Notes: generated by a model from the sequence alone, not told the origin. A DNA stretch of 64,000 nucleotides from Codonopsis lanceolata (GCA_013146195.2 CM028379.1:62268637-62332636); one strand, 5' to 3'. Shown: positions 12,673-24,627, numbered from the stretch's first letter. A program made the numbers and translations.

Positions 12673-13033
12673 AATATTATCACATTAATTAGCATAATGA
12701 CCAAACCCTTGACAAACCCTACATTGAATAGAATCAATATTTTTACCTCTAGATGTAGGTTGTTTAGCAAAAGTATTGGTAAAATATTTTTCGGGGGTTT
12801 TCAAAGAATTTTCTTTGGGAACAACCTTAATAGACTCATGTTTGAAAGAAGTTTTGGAGTTTGAAGATGGAGATCTATTTTGTCATTTGGCTTTCAAAAT
12901 ATTTTTAAACTTGGTTGTTAAAAGAGTCATTGACTCTTCATCAAAATCAAATTCCTCAACATTCCAATTTGAGTAATTCGTATTCGTTAATGTAGGAGGA
13001 CAAACAAAATTCTCATATTGGGAATCTATCATG
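12673..13033 (-). pseudogene. copia gag N-terminal part with the capsid region deleted
   Basis: The minus strand has an ATG at about 13033 and opens with MIDSQYENFVCPPTLTN. It then passes directly into the post-capsid region (EEFDFDEESMTLL), followed by a stop near 12892 and a zinc knuckle CRVCQGFGHYAN with a stop in place of the next residue (about 12690-12730). The capsid domain expected between these parts is absent. Confidence 0.65.
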
Positions 13034-13071
13034 GCTACAACCAGAATCTTCTCTTAGTGACGTCAAGAGGA

Positions 13072-13084
13072 GGCTCTGATACCA
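13072..13084 (-). promoter_or_regulatory. primer-binding site (initiator tRNA-Met)
   Basis: The minus strand reads TGGTATCAGAGCC, the canonical plant copia primer-binding site, two bases inside the LTR that begins at 13087. Confidence 0.9.
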
Positions 13085-13086
13085 AT

Positions 13087-13911
13087 TGTAAGATCAATAG
13101 TAGCCAGGATTCACAAAATCTGTCAATGCAGTTCGCGATGTAACTTGTTACTATAGCTACACTGGGAAGTGCATTGGTCGGAAACTTAAAAACAGTGGAA
13201 GACTTTTAATTTTAAACACAAATTAAACACGGATGTTTTACCAAACAATCTACAAGCCTATGCTTGTAGATCCAGCCTTATGGCCAAAACGATTTCATTA
13301 AAAAGATGAAGTGTTTTACAAACCAATATGTGAAATCACCAAACCAAAAAGCTCTCACAAGACAATACGTCTTGGAGAGCAAAACCCACAGAAACAAATG
13401 TAGAGAAAACGTGGGATTAAAAAATAAGCTTCCTAGAAACCTAGGAAAGCAAACAACCATAGCAGGTCCAATGTAGTTCGGAATGTAGTTCGGGATGAAG
13501 CTACATTCCAAGCTTCATCCAAATTCTAGCAGCAGCACTTTTCTGAATTTTCTCTCTAATTGTATTTTGTTGCTCTAAGCTTTTCACAGCACTGTTCTCT
13601 CTGCTCTGGACGCCATTTTCTCTACGTCATGCTCCATATAAATAGCTGGAGGAGTCCTACAAATTAATTAGGAAACAAACTGCAACATACTAAAGGATTA
13701 GGAGTTAGTATTAGTAATCAAATAAACTACCTTAATTCCCTAGATTTTATTACCAAATAAATAAGAACTCTTAGAGACGATATATGAATGGAATATTGCC
13801 GAGATTTTGTGTCAAAAAATATTCCTAAACTTTAGGTCCAAGAAAACCAAAATATTCTCAATATTTTGTTTCCAAAAATACACCTAAACTTTAGGACCAA
13901 GAAATGTTAGA
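13087..13911 (-). repeat. LTR (element 5' side) of the second copia element
   Basis: Starts TGTAAGATCAATAG and matches 9064-9850 or so. Similarity stops at about 13911, short of the terminal part seen at 9851-9891, so the outer end is deleted. Confidence 0.87.
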
Positions 13912-14009
13912 TATTATAAATATCTAGCATTTAATAAACGTAATTGATTGTATTATAAATATTGGATTAATGTGTGGTTTCCATTATTACACTTGTGCAA
14001 TAATGTCCA

Positions 14010-14156
14010 TATGACATTAATTAAAGTAGATAAAAAAGTAAAAGTAAAGTGGTAATTGGTAAAGGTGTTTTCTAAAAAAGACAATTTTGAAGAAAAAAAA
14101 TTATTTTGAAACAAACAAAAAAGAAAATGAGGACAATTATATAGGAACGAAGGGAG
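14010..14156. mobile_element. Stowaway-like MITE fragment
   Basis: The end reads GGAACGAAGGGAG, a degenerate copy of the GGACGGAGGGAG terminus of the MITEs at 17399 and 41895. The preceding 140 bp resemble their left arm in reverse. No opposite terminus was found. It abuts the PIF MITE. Confidence 0.55.
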
Positions 14157-14159
14157 TTA

Positions 14160-14853
14160 GGCCAACTCCAATGCATACCCCTCATCCTCATTTTAGGGGG
14201 TTTTTCCCACTCCAAGTCTCCAACCCATCCCAAAACCTGTACCAAATTTGGGGTAGTGAATAGTTATACCCCAAATTTGAGATTGCATTATTCATACCCC
14301 CTAATTTGGTATTAGTGGGGGATCCATAGTATATATTATTTTTTAATAAATTATTAATAATATGATATTATTAATTTAAATATATTATCTAATATTAGAT
14401 AATATAAATAATAATAATGATGTGTGTGTGTGTGTGTGTTTATATATCAAGTGGTATGATTTTTGTTATATTTTGTATTGATTGTAATATAATTTTTATG
14501 GTATTTTTAAGTGTTTGTAAGTTTATTAAATTGTATTTCTTCAATTTAGTTATAAAATTACTAATTTTAAATATTATTAATGACACAAATAATATTATAA
14601 ACATAAAACTATTAAATATACTATAATTATTAATTGTGCGATCTTAATAATAATTATTTGAAAGGTTAATAGCAAATTAATATTCATGTTGATAAATAAA
14701 GTAAAAAATAAATAAAAATAGAATATGTTAAGAAATGTTCCATTTGGGGTGAGATTTGAGGTTGTGGGTTGGAGTTGGAATAGTATTTGGTGTTGAAATG
14801 AACCAAATTTGGGGTAAAATCTAACCAAATTTAGGGTTTAGCGTTGGAGATGG
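14160..14853. mobile_element. PIF/Harbinger-type MITE
   Basis: Terminal inverted repeats GGCCAACTCCAATGC / GCGTTGGAGATGG, with related subterminal sequence rich in AAATTTGGGG on both sides. Flanked by the trinucleotide TTA on both sides (14157-14159, 14854-14856), the target preference of PIF/Harbinger transposons. 694 bp, no transposase; the open frames at 14417-14828 are AT-rich noise. The right terminus has lost two bases relative to the left. Confidence 0.8.
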
Positions 14854-14856
14854 TTA

Positions 14857-15398
14857 GAGTTGATGTAATTACAAAAAAGTTTGGGGATAGTTAATATAGT
14901 TATACCACATGTGGATGATAAAGTTGAAAGGTCGAGAAGATTGTCGGCTTAATTTTTGAATGAGAACTCTTTAAGTGAAACATCTCAAAATATAATAATG
15001 AACCATTCTCACTGTTTCACCCAAAGAATCTATGTTTGAAATTTTTAATTATTAAGTGATACTCCCTCAGTTCCGGACTTCCGGGTAAAGAGTCTCCGTT
15101 TGAAAGTCAATTTTTTTAAAAGAAAATGATATTTTTAGTAGTCCATTAGTAATAAAATGACACTTTATGCCTTATTAATTTATTAATATTAATATTATTT
15201 ATTAATATTAATATTAGTATTTATTTTATTTCATTATATTGATATTAAATTTTATTTTATTTATATTATTATTATTACTTATTACTATTAATATTACCTT
15301 TAACATTATTATTATATTAATATTAATATTGCTTTTATTATTATTAGTATGATTATTATTATTAGAATTATTAATTGTTATAATATTAATTATTGAAA
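14857..15398. other. AT-rich sequence with a MITE arm
   Basis: A MITE-like terminus ACTCCCTCAGTTCCGG begins at about 15060 and is followed by 'gtttgaaagtcaa', a motif that recurs at 36905, 39165 and (inverted) 27850. The rest is low-complexity A/T. No gene. Confidence 0.5.
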
Positions 15399-15523
<125 letters not shown>

Positions 15524-15537
15524 GGTGTTGTTGTTGG

Positions 15538-15595
<58 letters not shown>

Positions 15596-15596
15596 A
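15524..15596. repeat. (GTT)n microsatellite
   Basis: About 23 GTT triplets with two GGT variants near the start, directly following the TTA array. The junction suggests that a point change in one triplet was amplified. Confidence 0.97.
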
Positions 15597-16060
15597 CTAT
15601 TATCATTATTCATAAATCATTATTTATTAATATTATTATTCCTTTTATTATTGTTATTATTATTATTACTTGTTATTATTGTTATTATTACTATTATTAA
15701 TAAGGGTAATCTTGGAATATATAAAATTTTAATAAAGAAGATGACTTACGGGTTTTTGGAAAGTAGAAATAACCACTAGGCTTAGTATTCGTTTGTTACA
15801 ACTTTTTTGAAGTGACTTTTGGTTTTTAACTTAAAATAAGTCATATTAAAAGTGTTTGTTTTAGTTTATAAGCTAAAACCAATAAATTAGTTACAACACT
15901 ATTTATGCATTAAAAAGCCAAAGCCAAAATTTAAAGTTTTTTTAGTTTCTTGAAAACAAAAAAAAAAAAATTCATTAATAAACTTTTGTTTATTACAATC
16001 TTACCCTTTTCTTATAAATACATAAACGAGCTAGAAATATTAATTTCAAGATTTTTTTAA
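15597..16060. other. AT-rich non-coding stretch
   Basis: No gene, repeat pair or known element recognised. A further run of TTA/ATT-like triplets continues to about 15705. Confidence 0.5.
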
Positions 16061-16959
16061 GGGAGTGATTATTTCCACTACAATTTTACTTGTCCACTAT
16101 ATCCTTAATTATTTGATTAAATAAATACATGTTTTGACAAAATTATCCCATTTTTAAGTTGACTAATTGCGTTACTTTCTTAATTACCTTATAACATTAT
16201 TTTTTTGATCAAACATCAATGGACAACATAATTATTCTATTTATATTCTTAACATTTTAATTCTCAACAAACAAGGTACTTATTTTTTCGTAATAAATAT
16301 GTTTAATCAATTTTTCTAATCACTAACTTTCATATTCCATTATCATAAAAATAATATGATTAATACATTTTCTACCATTTTTTATTATATTAGATATTTT
16401 ATTATCAAAAATTAATATTCTAATTTAGTTTTAAAAATATTATTTTAAAATATCAATTCAATTATTAAGGTAGATATTAAACTAAATATTGGTTTCAATC
16501 AACTCAATAATTAAATTTTCAAATCAATTATAAAGGTAGGCAAAATTTTTAAATATTATTATACTATTTCATATTATAATTTTACTATTTGATTATTTTA
16601 CTATTACATCCTTTAAATTTCACTTTAAATTTTTTTCATAACCAATGAACATATATTTACTCAAAGTTTGGTAGGCAAAATGTCCTTACGATATTTTTTT
16701 ATTATACAATATAACTTTAGTCATAAAATTAATTAATAAAGTCATTACAAAAAGTAAAAATAATAATAGGATAAATATGTTGTTCATAAATGTTTGAACT
16801 AAAAAATAATGTTAAAAGGTAATTTGGAAAGTAACTTGATTAGTCAACTTAAAATGGGCAAGTACTTAAAGGGTAATTTTGTCCAAACATGTATTTATTT
16901 GATACAATTTTTAAGGATGTAGTGAATAAGCAAAAATTGTAGTGGAAATAGTCTTTCCC
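16061..16959. mobile_element. element with long terminal inverted repeats (MULE-like MITE)
   Basis: The left end GGGAGTGATTATTTCCACTA and the right end TAGTGGAAATAGTCTTTCCC are inverted copies. The similarity extends inward for about 150-170 bp on each side, including 'aaataaatacatgtttt.gacaaaatta'. The length (899 bp), long inverted repeats and lack of coding suggest a non-autonomous Mutator-like or foldback element. The flanks are A/T runs, so a 9-bp target duplication cannot be judged. Confidence 0.75.
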
Positions 16960-17398
16960 TTTTAAAAAAAAAACTAAACATTTAATGCAGAAAGGAATAT
17001 TATAAATTATTTATTCATTTTGTTATATGGTAAACATTTTCAACTTCCACATATTTGAGTACCCACATTAAAAATTGGTAAGAAAATAATAAAAGTTAAA
17101 CGTAAAAGACTACACATACTAATAGTTTATAAAATAGCTACATATTTATTTATTATTTTAAGTAAGATTAAGTAAATAAATATTAATGAAATATTATCCC
17201 ATGTTAAGTTTTTAAAGATAAAGGTGAGACTTTTTTCCTTAATAAGAAACTAATTGATTTGAAAATTTAGGGTTTATGGTTTGTAGTAACCTGTTTGATT
17301 TAGTTTATTGATATGTGCTGATGACTTATTACTTATGACTGATGACTAATAACTGGTGATGTTTGATTTAACTTTTTGAAAGTGTTGATTAACTTTTA
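16960..17398. other. AT-rich intergenic stretch
   Basis: No coding capacity or recognised element. Confidence 0.5.
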
Positions 17399-17656
17399 CT
17401 CCCTCCGTCCCTAAATTATCATCCTCCTTTCCTTTTTCGTCCGTCCCAAAATAATTGTCCAGTTTGAAACTTACCTTTTTAGAACATCATTTTTACTACG
17501 TTACCCTTACTTTTTCATTCTACTTTAATTATGAGCCACATACTTATGGGCTTTAAAGGAAACTACACATTAAACCAATATAAATAATCAAGTCAATTGT
17601 TTTTTCTTAAACTGTGCGCCGGGCCAACTAGGACGATTATTTAAGGACGGAGGGAG
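17399..17656. mobile_element. Stowaway-like MITE (copy 1)
   Basis: 258 bp. Termini CTCCCTCCGTCCCTAAATTA and TTTAAGGACGGAGGGAG are inverted repeats, flanked by TA on both sides (17397-17398, 17657-17658), the Tc1/mariner target. Highly similar to 41895-42152, which is also exactly 258 bp. No coding. Confidence 0.9.
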
Positions 17657-17658
17657 TA

Positions 17659-18425
17659 TAAGTTAGCATCAAATGTGCAGGGTAATTTTAAAATGTTATA
17701 CAGATCGTTGACATGATTTTTTGAAATCCGACTTTTAAAGTGAAACATCAAAAAATAATATAATTAACTATTTGCATGAAACAAAGAACAAAATGAGTAT
17801 AATTCAGGGTAATTTGAAGAAGATACAAAATTGAACTTATCAAATGAGAATTATTTTTATAGGAGGGAGGAAGTAATTGAGATATCGAATTACCGATGCA
17901 TGAGTAATATAGACCTTGAGATTATGGGCAACCCTCGTATGCCTAAAGCAAAAGCCACTCCTCTCGGAGGAGACTGGACGACTATTTGCCAATTCCAACT
18001 TCTGAGGATAGTGTGCATCAAAGAAGGAAACAGGAGCTCAGACCTCGGAGTACATATGTAGTAAGGTAGGCGAGCCGCGAGCATGGCTATACTTGATTGA
18101 GGACTAGAGGGAGGAAAGGGAAGGCTGAGATTTGTTGGTCCCCAGAAAATATTGTATATATGGTTCTCTTGAAAATCATGAAGTTGATGGCAAAGGAGAA
18201 AAGTTTATGAGCAAAAGTATCTGTCCCCTCATTACACACTACAGAAGTCCAAATGGGAGGGACAGGGAGACATTGATACAAGTTGTGAGGGGAGCCAGAG
18301 TTACTGGTCAACTCATCGTCATCGCAGGCTCGCAGCAGCAAATAATTCATTTTGATGCTGATGTTGCTACGCCTATGGATGTGAATAAGGTGCTATCTAA
18401 TCTTGAATGCTGCTGTTGATCGAGG
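17659..18425 (+). other. unrecognised region with short open frames
   Basis: This stretch is less AT-rich than its surroundings. It has open frames at 17831-18061 (76 codons) and 18132-18419 (95 codons; contains RVTGQLIVIAGSQQQIIHFDADV). I do not recognise a domain. A polypyrimidine-poor TTGGTCCCCAG at about 18134-18144 could be an acceptor. It may be a small gene or a gene fragment; coding status is unproven. Confidence 0.2.
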
Positions 18426-20268
18426 AAAAAGAAGAACTATCTTCACAAGATCACGGGATTAATTCATTTTTGCCTTTCACTACTCTCACCACTCGTGTTA
18501 ATCTAATAGGAAGTATATATATCTAACCAACAATTACCAAGTAAAATAAGTAATAATCACCACCACAAAACCAAAACATCGAAATTCTTCATCAATGCGA
18601 AAAATAAAAACCACCGGACTGTCTCTAGAAAAGTTCAATCGTAATAAATTGAATGAGTAGATGAGATCTCTTAAGCATAAATTATAAGCCAAATCACCCA
18701 CAAAAATCCAAGAACAACCCATTCTTGAATTAGAAAAAAGAACAAAACAAATTTAGAATTCTCACCCGAATAGTAGCAATTTTGGACTAGTAAATGATCA
18801 CCCTCACCCATATCGAGACCTCCAATTCCTATCTCCATCATTCAGATTGAAGCCCAATGTGTTGTTAACGTACTGTTCAAAAATCAGCTCAATCAAACCA
18901 GTAATTGCAAATATGATAAAACCTTGTCTTTCCATCTTACAGAAAATTAATAGTCATTAGAGACACGCTGCATCGCAATTCAAAATTTGATGCATCGTAA
19001 CTACAATTCTTGCATTGGTAATCCAAATTGTGCATTAGTATTTTATGAATCGTAAAATCCGATGCATTGTAAATTACGATGCTTGCATCGCAAACCAAAT
19101 CGAATTCCGATGCTTGTCTGGGCATGAAAAGCACATTTCAAAAAGAATCCTAGGGAAGTAGAAGAGGTGGGTAGCCTAAGGAATTAAGACGTAGAACAAG
19201 CAGAATGCGATTGAGTCACTAGAAGGCATGAATGAATTCACACCTAGAATGCGATAGAGCAGGAAGACTCTCTGAACGGAAGATGGGAACTAGATAAGGC
19301 AGGAAGCTTGTCTAACCTATAATTTTTTTTCATCATCACTCATCAGGCCAAGGAAGTGCCGCTGATACTATAAGTATATGGCTCACAAGCATCGTGAGAA
19401 CTCTGTCATTCTCCCACTATTTTCCCAATATCATGGCTCCTTAAGTCCAACATTTTCATTTCAGGTGCGGATCTCCTAGAAATGTTCAATGGAAACATGG
19501 GCAAACTGAACATAAACCAAAATCAAACCTATTAATATATTCAAACCTAGGCCACGACCATTATTAATTGATTGCCCACGAACTGGAAGTGAGATTCCTT
19601 AATTATTCCTCTGCAGTTGACCAAGGGAATTGCCGAATTATGATTCCAGAGTCAGGAGGACATGTGAACTACTTTCTTGGAAAAAGGTATCTCTTAAATA
19701 AAATCATAAGTAAACTGTAAATCGTAATTCAAGCGAATATCAGTTGCATCGATCGTGTTTTGTAACTAACAGAATCAAGACAAGACTGGGACCCCTAGCT
19801 CTATTGGTTGATTACAATTAAAGTGAAGATCGTTTATACAAGTAAAAATGTGAGTTGGCTGGCGTTGGCTTTGGTAGGTATCCCGTGAAGCAAAATGTGG
19901 TGCTGTAGGTTCTAAGGTTGATCGATTTATGGTAATGATATGGACTTGAGTTGAACGTCTCACCAACTAGCCTAGTTGAATATCTAAACAAGAGCGACAC
20001 TGGCACATTCTTGTTTTTGCAATTATCTTTGTGGGTTTCTGCCCTACACATCAATAACTGAGGGGCCATATAAGGAACTAGTAACATAGTTGTGGTAAAA
20101 TTATGTTGCAATTATTTTGTCTGTCGGCGACGACTGAAATGTGTGGATTGGAATTTGGATATAAACTGAACTCTCTCTTGATACTTTAGGGCAACCTATC
20201 CTGTTAGTTACTGTAGGGTACAGATTTGAGGTGGGTGTAGCTCAGTTTTGAGACCTATATTTATGTAG
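18426..20268. other. no gene recognised
   Basis: Mixed-composition intergenic sequence. Around 18960-19110 the motif GATGC/GCATC recurs many times in both orientations. The short frames at 18534-20111 lack domains. 20049-20095 is duplicated inside the neighbouring hAT element (20320-20383). Confidence 0.4.
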
Positions 20269-20276
20269 ATGGGGAC

Positions 20277-21125
20277 TAGGGGTGGCAATTGGGTGTTACC
20301 GGTTAATTTGGATATTATCCATCAATAACTGAGGGGCCATTAATATAAGGAATCATTTATTATTTTAGTAACATTAGTTGTGGACAAAAACACACACACA
20401 TACACATACACACAATGATAAGTTAATACCTTAATATTCATAAATCATAATATTTTCACCAACTTTTCACATTTAATAAAATTAATGTCAACAATGACTA
20501 AGATATTAATTTTGATATTTATCTTTTCTTTCCTGTCAAATAAAAAGTGATATTTGGCGATCACCTAATATATATAAAGTTGTCAAAATTTTATAATAGT
20601 CTTCATAGTTGTGAGATGAAAATATACGTGTTTATTGATTTGACAATAATAAATGATTATGTAAAAGTAGAAAAAATAAAAAGTCAAATACCTTATTAAA
20701 AAATTAAAAATTTATATTCATTATAATTATAAATTATAAATAACAAACAAATATGCTTAATCTAAAATAAATAACAAATACGTTCATAATAATCAATAAT
20801 TTTTATGATTACTTGTTCATATTTATATTAACTTTCAAATGTATATCTTTAGTGGGCAACCTAGCGGTGGTGGTGGCGGTGGCCGGTGGTGGTTGCCGGC
20901 AGTGGGAGTGGGCGGTGGCTGGTGGCGGTTGGAGGCGGCGGTAGGCTGAAAGGGTGGACGGTGGTGACATTAGTGGATAAACCGATGGATAAGTTAATTA
21001 TCCATAATTATCCATTTTGTTAATGGGTGTTAATGGATAATATCCATTAACACCCATTTGGGTGTTAATGGATAATAACCTTTTATAATGGATATTATGG
21101 ATTGGATAAATTTTTGCCACCCCTA
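20277..21125. mobile_element. non-autonomous hAT element
   Basis: Terminal inverted repeats TAGGGGTGGCAA / TTGCCACCCCTA with a perfect 8-bp target duplication ATGGGGAC (20269-20276, 21126-21133), the hallmark of hAT transposition. 849 bp, no transposase. The interior holds a copy of flanking sequence (20320-20383), a CA-rich run (20392-20414), a GC-rich GGT/GGC block (about 20865-20945) and a perfect 15-bp palindrome of the motif GGGTGTTAATGGATA (about 21026-21056). Confidence 0.92.
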
Positions 21126-21133
21126 ATGGGGAC

Positions 21134-22692
21134 TATGATTTGATGAATTATCCATTTCCACGAATTATTGATCCTACCCCAAATCTTTGAAGTCTCTCTT
21201 GATTGCAATTTGCACGGAGGCCTATTGTTTTAGGTCAGATAATTTTACTAATTTCATTTTGTTAATATGATTAAAAGCACCATGTATGATCAAATTGTTG
21301 GAGATGTGATTTTGCGGGGACTGATTACCATAATTACATGTGAAGAGTGTCATTAACTACTGTTAATCGGAATTTATTAATGATTACGTAGTTTGTTTGC
21401 ACGCAGGATTTTATAATTATATAGGGAGCATATGGTGCAAAATGCAAAATAATGGAACTGGAACTAGAAGTCTAAAAGCATACAGTGGCCCAGTTGGTTT
21501 AATTAGGGGGAAATGCCCCCAGCTATTTTATAGGAATAGGAGTACTAGAAATAATTAATAATAGAGGGGGGGGGCAGAGCATGAGGGGTTGAATACTGAA
21601 TCACATGGGGGGGACTTAGAATAGTAGGGACGGTGGAGTGAGATGAGGTCACATGTTTGGCTCTCTGTAACTGCCCAAACAGGGGACATTGCTTCCCGTA
21701 TCCTTAGCTTAGTTTTGGATTAGGGGCCAGGGTGCACCCCCATAACCCCGCCCAACCCCTTTGTCTCGCAGCTCAGACTAGTACATGTTGTTTAGCCTTT
21801 TCATGTGATCGGTTTGTTTGTGTAGGTACTAGGCATATGATCCGATTCAATTTGTTTGGTTTGGTGTGGGACTGGTAACTGGTTTTGAATCAACCAAGTG
21901 AAGTCGAGAGATTTTATGTACAAAATTTGCTCTTCTTATACCAAAACGATTTCAAAATGTTTTAAATTTTAAACAGGGGCTAAATAGTAAATAGATAGAT
22001 GGAAATGGAATGCTCATTTCAAGAGATATCCAATTGAGTTCACCCACGTGGGGTTTGTTGTATCTGTTCCTCACTCAAATCCACCCAAAAGTGAACATTT
22101 CAATTTTCAAGCTCAAGAAAACCGTAGCTTCACTTTCATTCTTCATTTGTCTACCATGAATTTCTTATACTATAAAACAAGAAAATTATTTTATAATTTT
22201 GTTTTTATTTCCAAAATGGTCAAATTATTTCACAGCTCCGCCTAACTAAATTTCATTTTTCTAGAATGGAACTAGTACCCTACATTTATTCTTAGCTGAA
22301 GACATCAATCTATAAGTTCCTTTTGCATACATTGATTTTTAATCCTATAAATATTCAACTTTTATGGAATTTAAATAATGTAAATTTTGTTTTCAAAAAT
22401 CACACCAATTTCATGATTTGAAATTTCGATAATGTGTTAAATTCACTTGTAATTCTAGATTACAGTTATAGTAAGATTTCAATAATAAATCAAATATTTA
22501 ATCTGAGTTAATGGTAGTGGTGGTTAGTGATTTGAAATGACAAAGGTTCAAACTTTCCTAACAACAAAACTATACTTTCTATATTTAAAAAAATGAATGA
22601 ATGAGGTATAGTTGCAGTGGTGAAGAAAGAAGAGATGCATTGTTATCGTGTAAACTAATATAAGAAAAAAGGAAGCATGTTTTAGTGTATAA
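21134..22692. other. no gene recognised
   Basis: Intergenic sequence with G-rich patches near 21565-21650 and an ORF at 22048-22245 without domains. I see no repeat pair or element ends here. Confidence 0.4.
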
Positions 22693-24200
22693 CTAGGTTA
22701 TTACCCGTACGATGTACGGTTGACTTAGTGTTGTTTTTGAAACTTAATTTTATAGAAATAATTTGTAAGTTATTTGAATGAACCAACAATAGTAAGATGT
22801 CCACATAATTAATAAATAAAAAAACGTGAGATCACACCAAACAATCAAACCGAAAATTCATGCAAATTTTGTAGATAGAATTTGCGAATTATTTCATAGT
22901 AGTTATTTGTGATGTTGGTAGAGCACGTTTAATCAAATTTGATAAAATCTATTTTAAATTAACCGAGTATTAGTGAAATAATAAAAATTAAAAAACTTCT
23001 ACTATGAGAATTGAGGAGTCCTAATCAAATTAAACTTGTCTAAATCAAATGTGATAAAATCTATCCGGTACAAACCGATTTTGTAAGAAAAAAATGGTAA
23101 ATAAAAAAATTACCATGAAAATTGAGGAGTTTTAATTAATTGAAACATGTCTAAATCAAATATGATAAAATCTACCCGCAAATAAAAAAAATTTACAATG
23201 AAAATTTGAAGTATTAATCAAGTAAAACACGTTAAAATCAAATGTGATAAAATTTATTTGATATTAACCGATTTTGACAACAAAAAATGGTAAAAAAAAT
23301 ATCATGTATAAAGGAGGCACATGTTTTAAAATCTATCAGATTTTAATTTTTGGTAGAAAAAAAAGAATTTATATAGATATATTTAGTACCATATGCATTG
23401 TTTTAATAGTTTTTGTTTTATTTGCAAATATTGTATATAATAAGATGATTTTCTAAACTTATAATAAATAATTAATTTTTTAATTAGAATAATTTGAAAA
23501 AGACAAAAAAAAAGGTAAACATTCAAAATTGATCATGTAGTCATGTAGTTGAAAGATTTAAAAATCTATGAGATTTGATAAAATTTATCCACAAAAAAAA
23601 GTTACCATAAAAATTTGGAGTTTTAATCAAGTGAAACGCGTTTAAATAAAATGTTATAAAATATATCCGGTATTAACCGATTTTGGCAACAAAAAATGGT
23701 AAAACAAAAAAACAAAAAAACTTTTACCATGTATAAAGGAGGCACCGGTTTTAAAATCTATCTAGTTATAATTTTTTCTAGGAAAAAAATTATACACTTG
23801 TATAGAAGGTGACACGTGAAAGCACATAATTCCTTTAAAACTTTAATCGTACAACAGAAACTCACCATGTGGTAGCAACGGCTTATGTTTTAATAATAGT
23901 TAATAGATAATTAATAGATTAATAACTAATAATTATATATTATATTAGTAGAAGAAGAAATAACATAGAATTATCTCGTGGATAATTTGTATAAATTAAA
24001 AATTATGAAAATAAAAAGAGAAGGAAATAGAAGAGTTTTAGTAAAATTAAACTTGTATAAATTTTATATGATAAAATCTAGTTTAATTAAGCAATATTTG
24101 AAAAAATAAATAAAACCAAAATCCTAAATCTCTATCATAAATTTGCTCGTAAAACTATATCCTAAATCTAAATCTCATGTGTATGTGAGTCATACTTAAA
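22693..24200 (-). mobile_element. Helitron 3' end with internal repeats (5' end not located)
   Basis: The minus strand ends CTAG at 22693-22696. Eight bases inward is a perfect hairpin CCGTAC-gat-GTACGG (22705-22719), the standard Helitron 3' architecture. Inside it, a motif 'aaatcaaatgtgataaaatct' recurs at about 22932, 23042, 23154, 23236, 23644 and 24064, with spacing near 110 bp for the first three. The 5' TC terminus could not be placed, so the right boundary is a guess. Confidence 0.5.
22925..23790. repeat. diverged tandem repeat, about 110 bp period
   Basis: Units share 'gataaaatctatccggtattaaccgatttt', split by 'aaaaatggtaaa' and 'gaggagttttaat'. Four to six degenerate copies, with irregular spacing after the third. 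Confidence 0.65.
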
Positions 24201-24204
24201 ATAT

Positions 24205-24470
24205 GATGAAAAAGTAAGACTAAAGTGGAAAACGCGTTGTCTTAAAAAGGAAAGTTTCAAACAAGATAATTATTTTGGAACGAACAAAAACGGAAAACAA
24301 AAAAATAATTTTGGGACGAAGGAAGTAAAACATGTAATTTATAAACGTTTAATGACTACAAGTTTTATGATTTTGAAAAAAATACACGTCAATTTTAAAC
24401 TTGAAAAACTTTCAATTTAAAAAAAATAAAAAAGAATCAAACATGCCAATAATGTTTGGAACGGAGGGAG
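24205..24470. mobile_element. Stowaway-like MITE remnants
   Basis: An inverted left-arm-like stretch ends GGGACGAAGGAAG at about 24326. A second terminus GGAACGGAGGGAG ends at 24470. Neither has a recognisable partner, so at least one is truncated. Confidence 0.5.
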
Positions 24471-24513
24471 TCTTTTTTTACTAAGAAACTATTAATAACT
24501 CTGCAAATGATTT

Positions 24514-24627
24514 TAGGGGTGGCAAAATAGGTGTTTTGGATCAATGGATAATAGGCCATTATTCATGGTTATCCATGGATAATGGCCTATTATCCATTGA
24601 TCCAAAACACCTATTTTGCCACCCCTA
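24514..24627. mobile_element. 114-bp palindromic hAT-type MITE
   Basis: Terminal repeats TAGGGGTGGCAAAATAGG in inverted orientation extend for about 49 bp into both arms, so almost the entire element folds into one hairpin with a loop of roughly 16 bases. It shares the TAGGGGTGGCAA terminus and the 'atggataat' motif with the hAT element at 20277. The direct repeat CTGCAAATGATT flanks it (24501-24512 and 24628-24639). Confidence 0.88.

Larger units (their letters stand above)
9064..13911 (-). mobile_element. internally deleted Ty1/copia element, minus strand
   Basis: Two direct copies of an LTR (9064-9891, 13087-13911) bound about 3.2 kb of interior. On the minus strand, a primer-binding site complementary to initiator Met tRNA (TGGTATCAGAGCC, 13072-13084) lies 2 bp from the right LTR. 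A purine-rich tract (AAATGAGGAGAT on the minus strand) lies at the left LTR, fixing the orientation. Gag fragments and the RNase H end remain; protease, integrase and most of RT are gone. The right LTR lacks the last roughly 40 bp present in the left one. No target duplication was found. Confidence 0.88.

Noticed and set aside
18132..18419. 95-codon open frame as a gene
   Set aside because: No recognised domain or start context; kept only as an unrecognised region.
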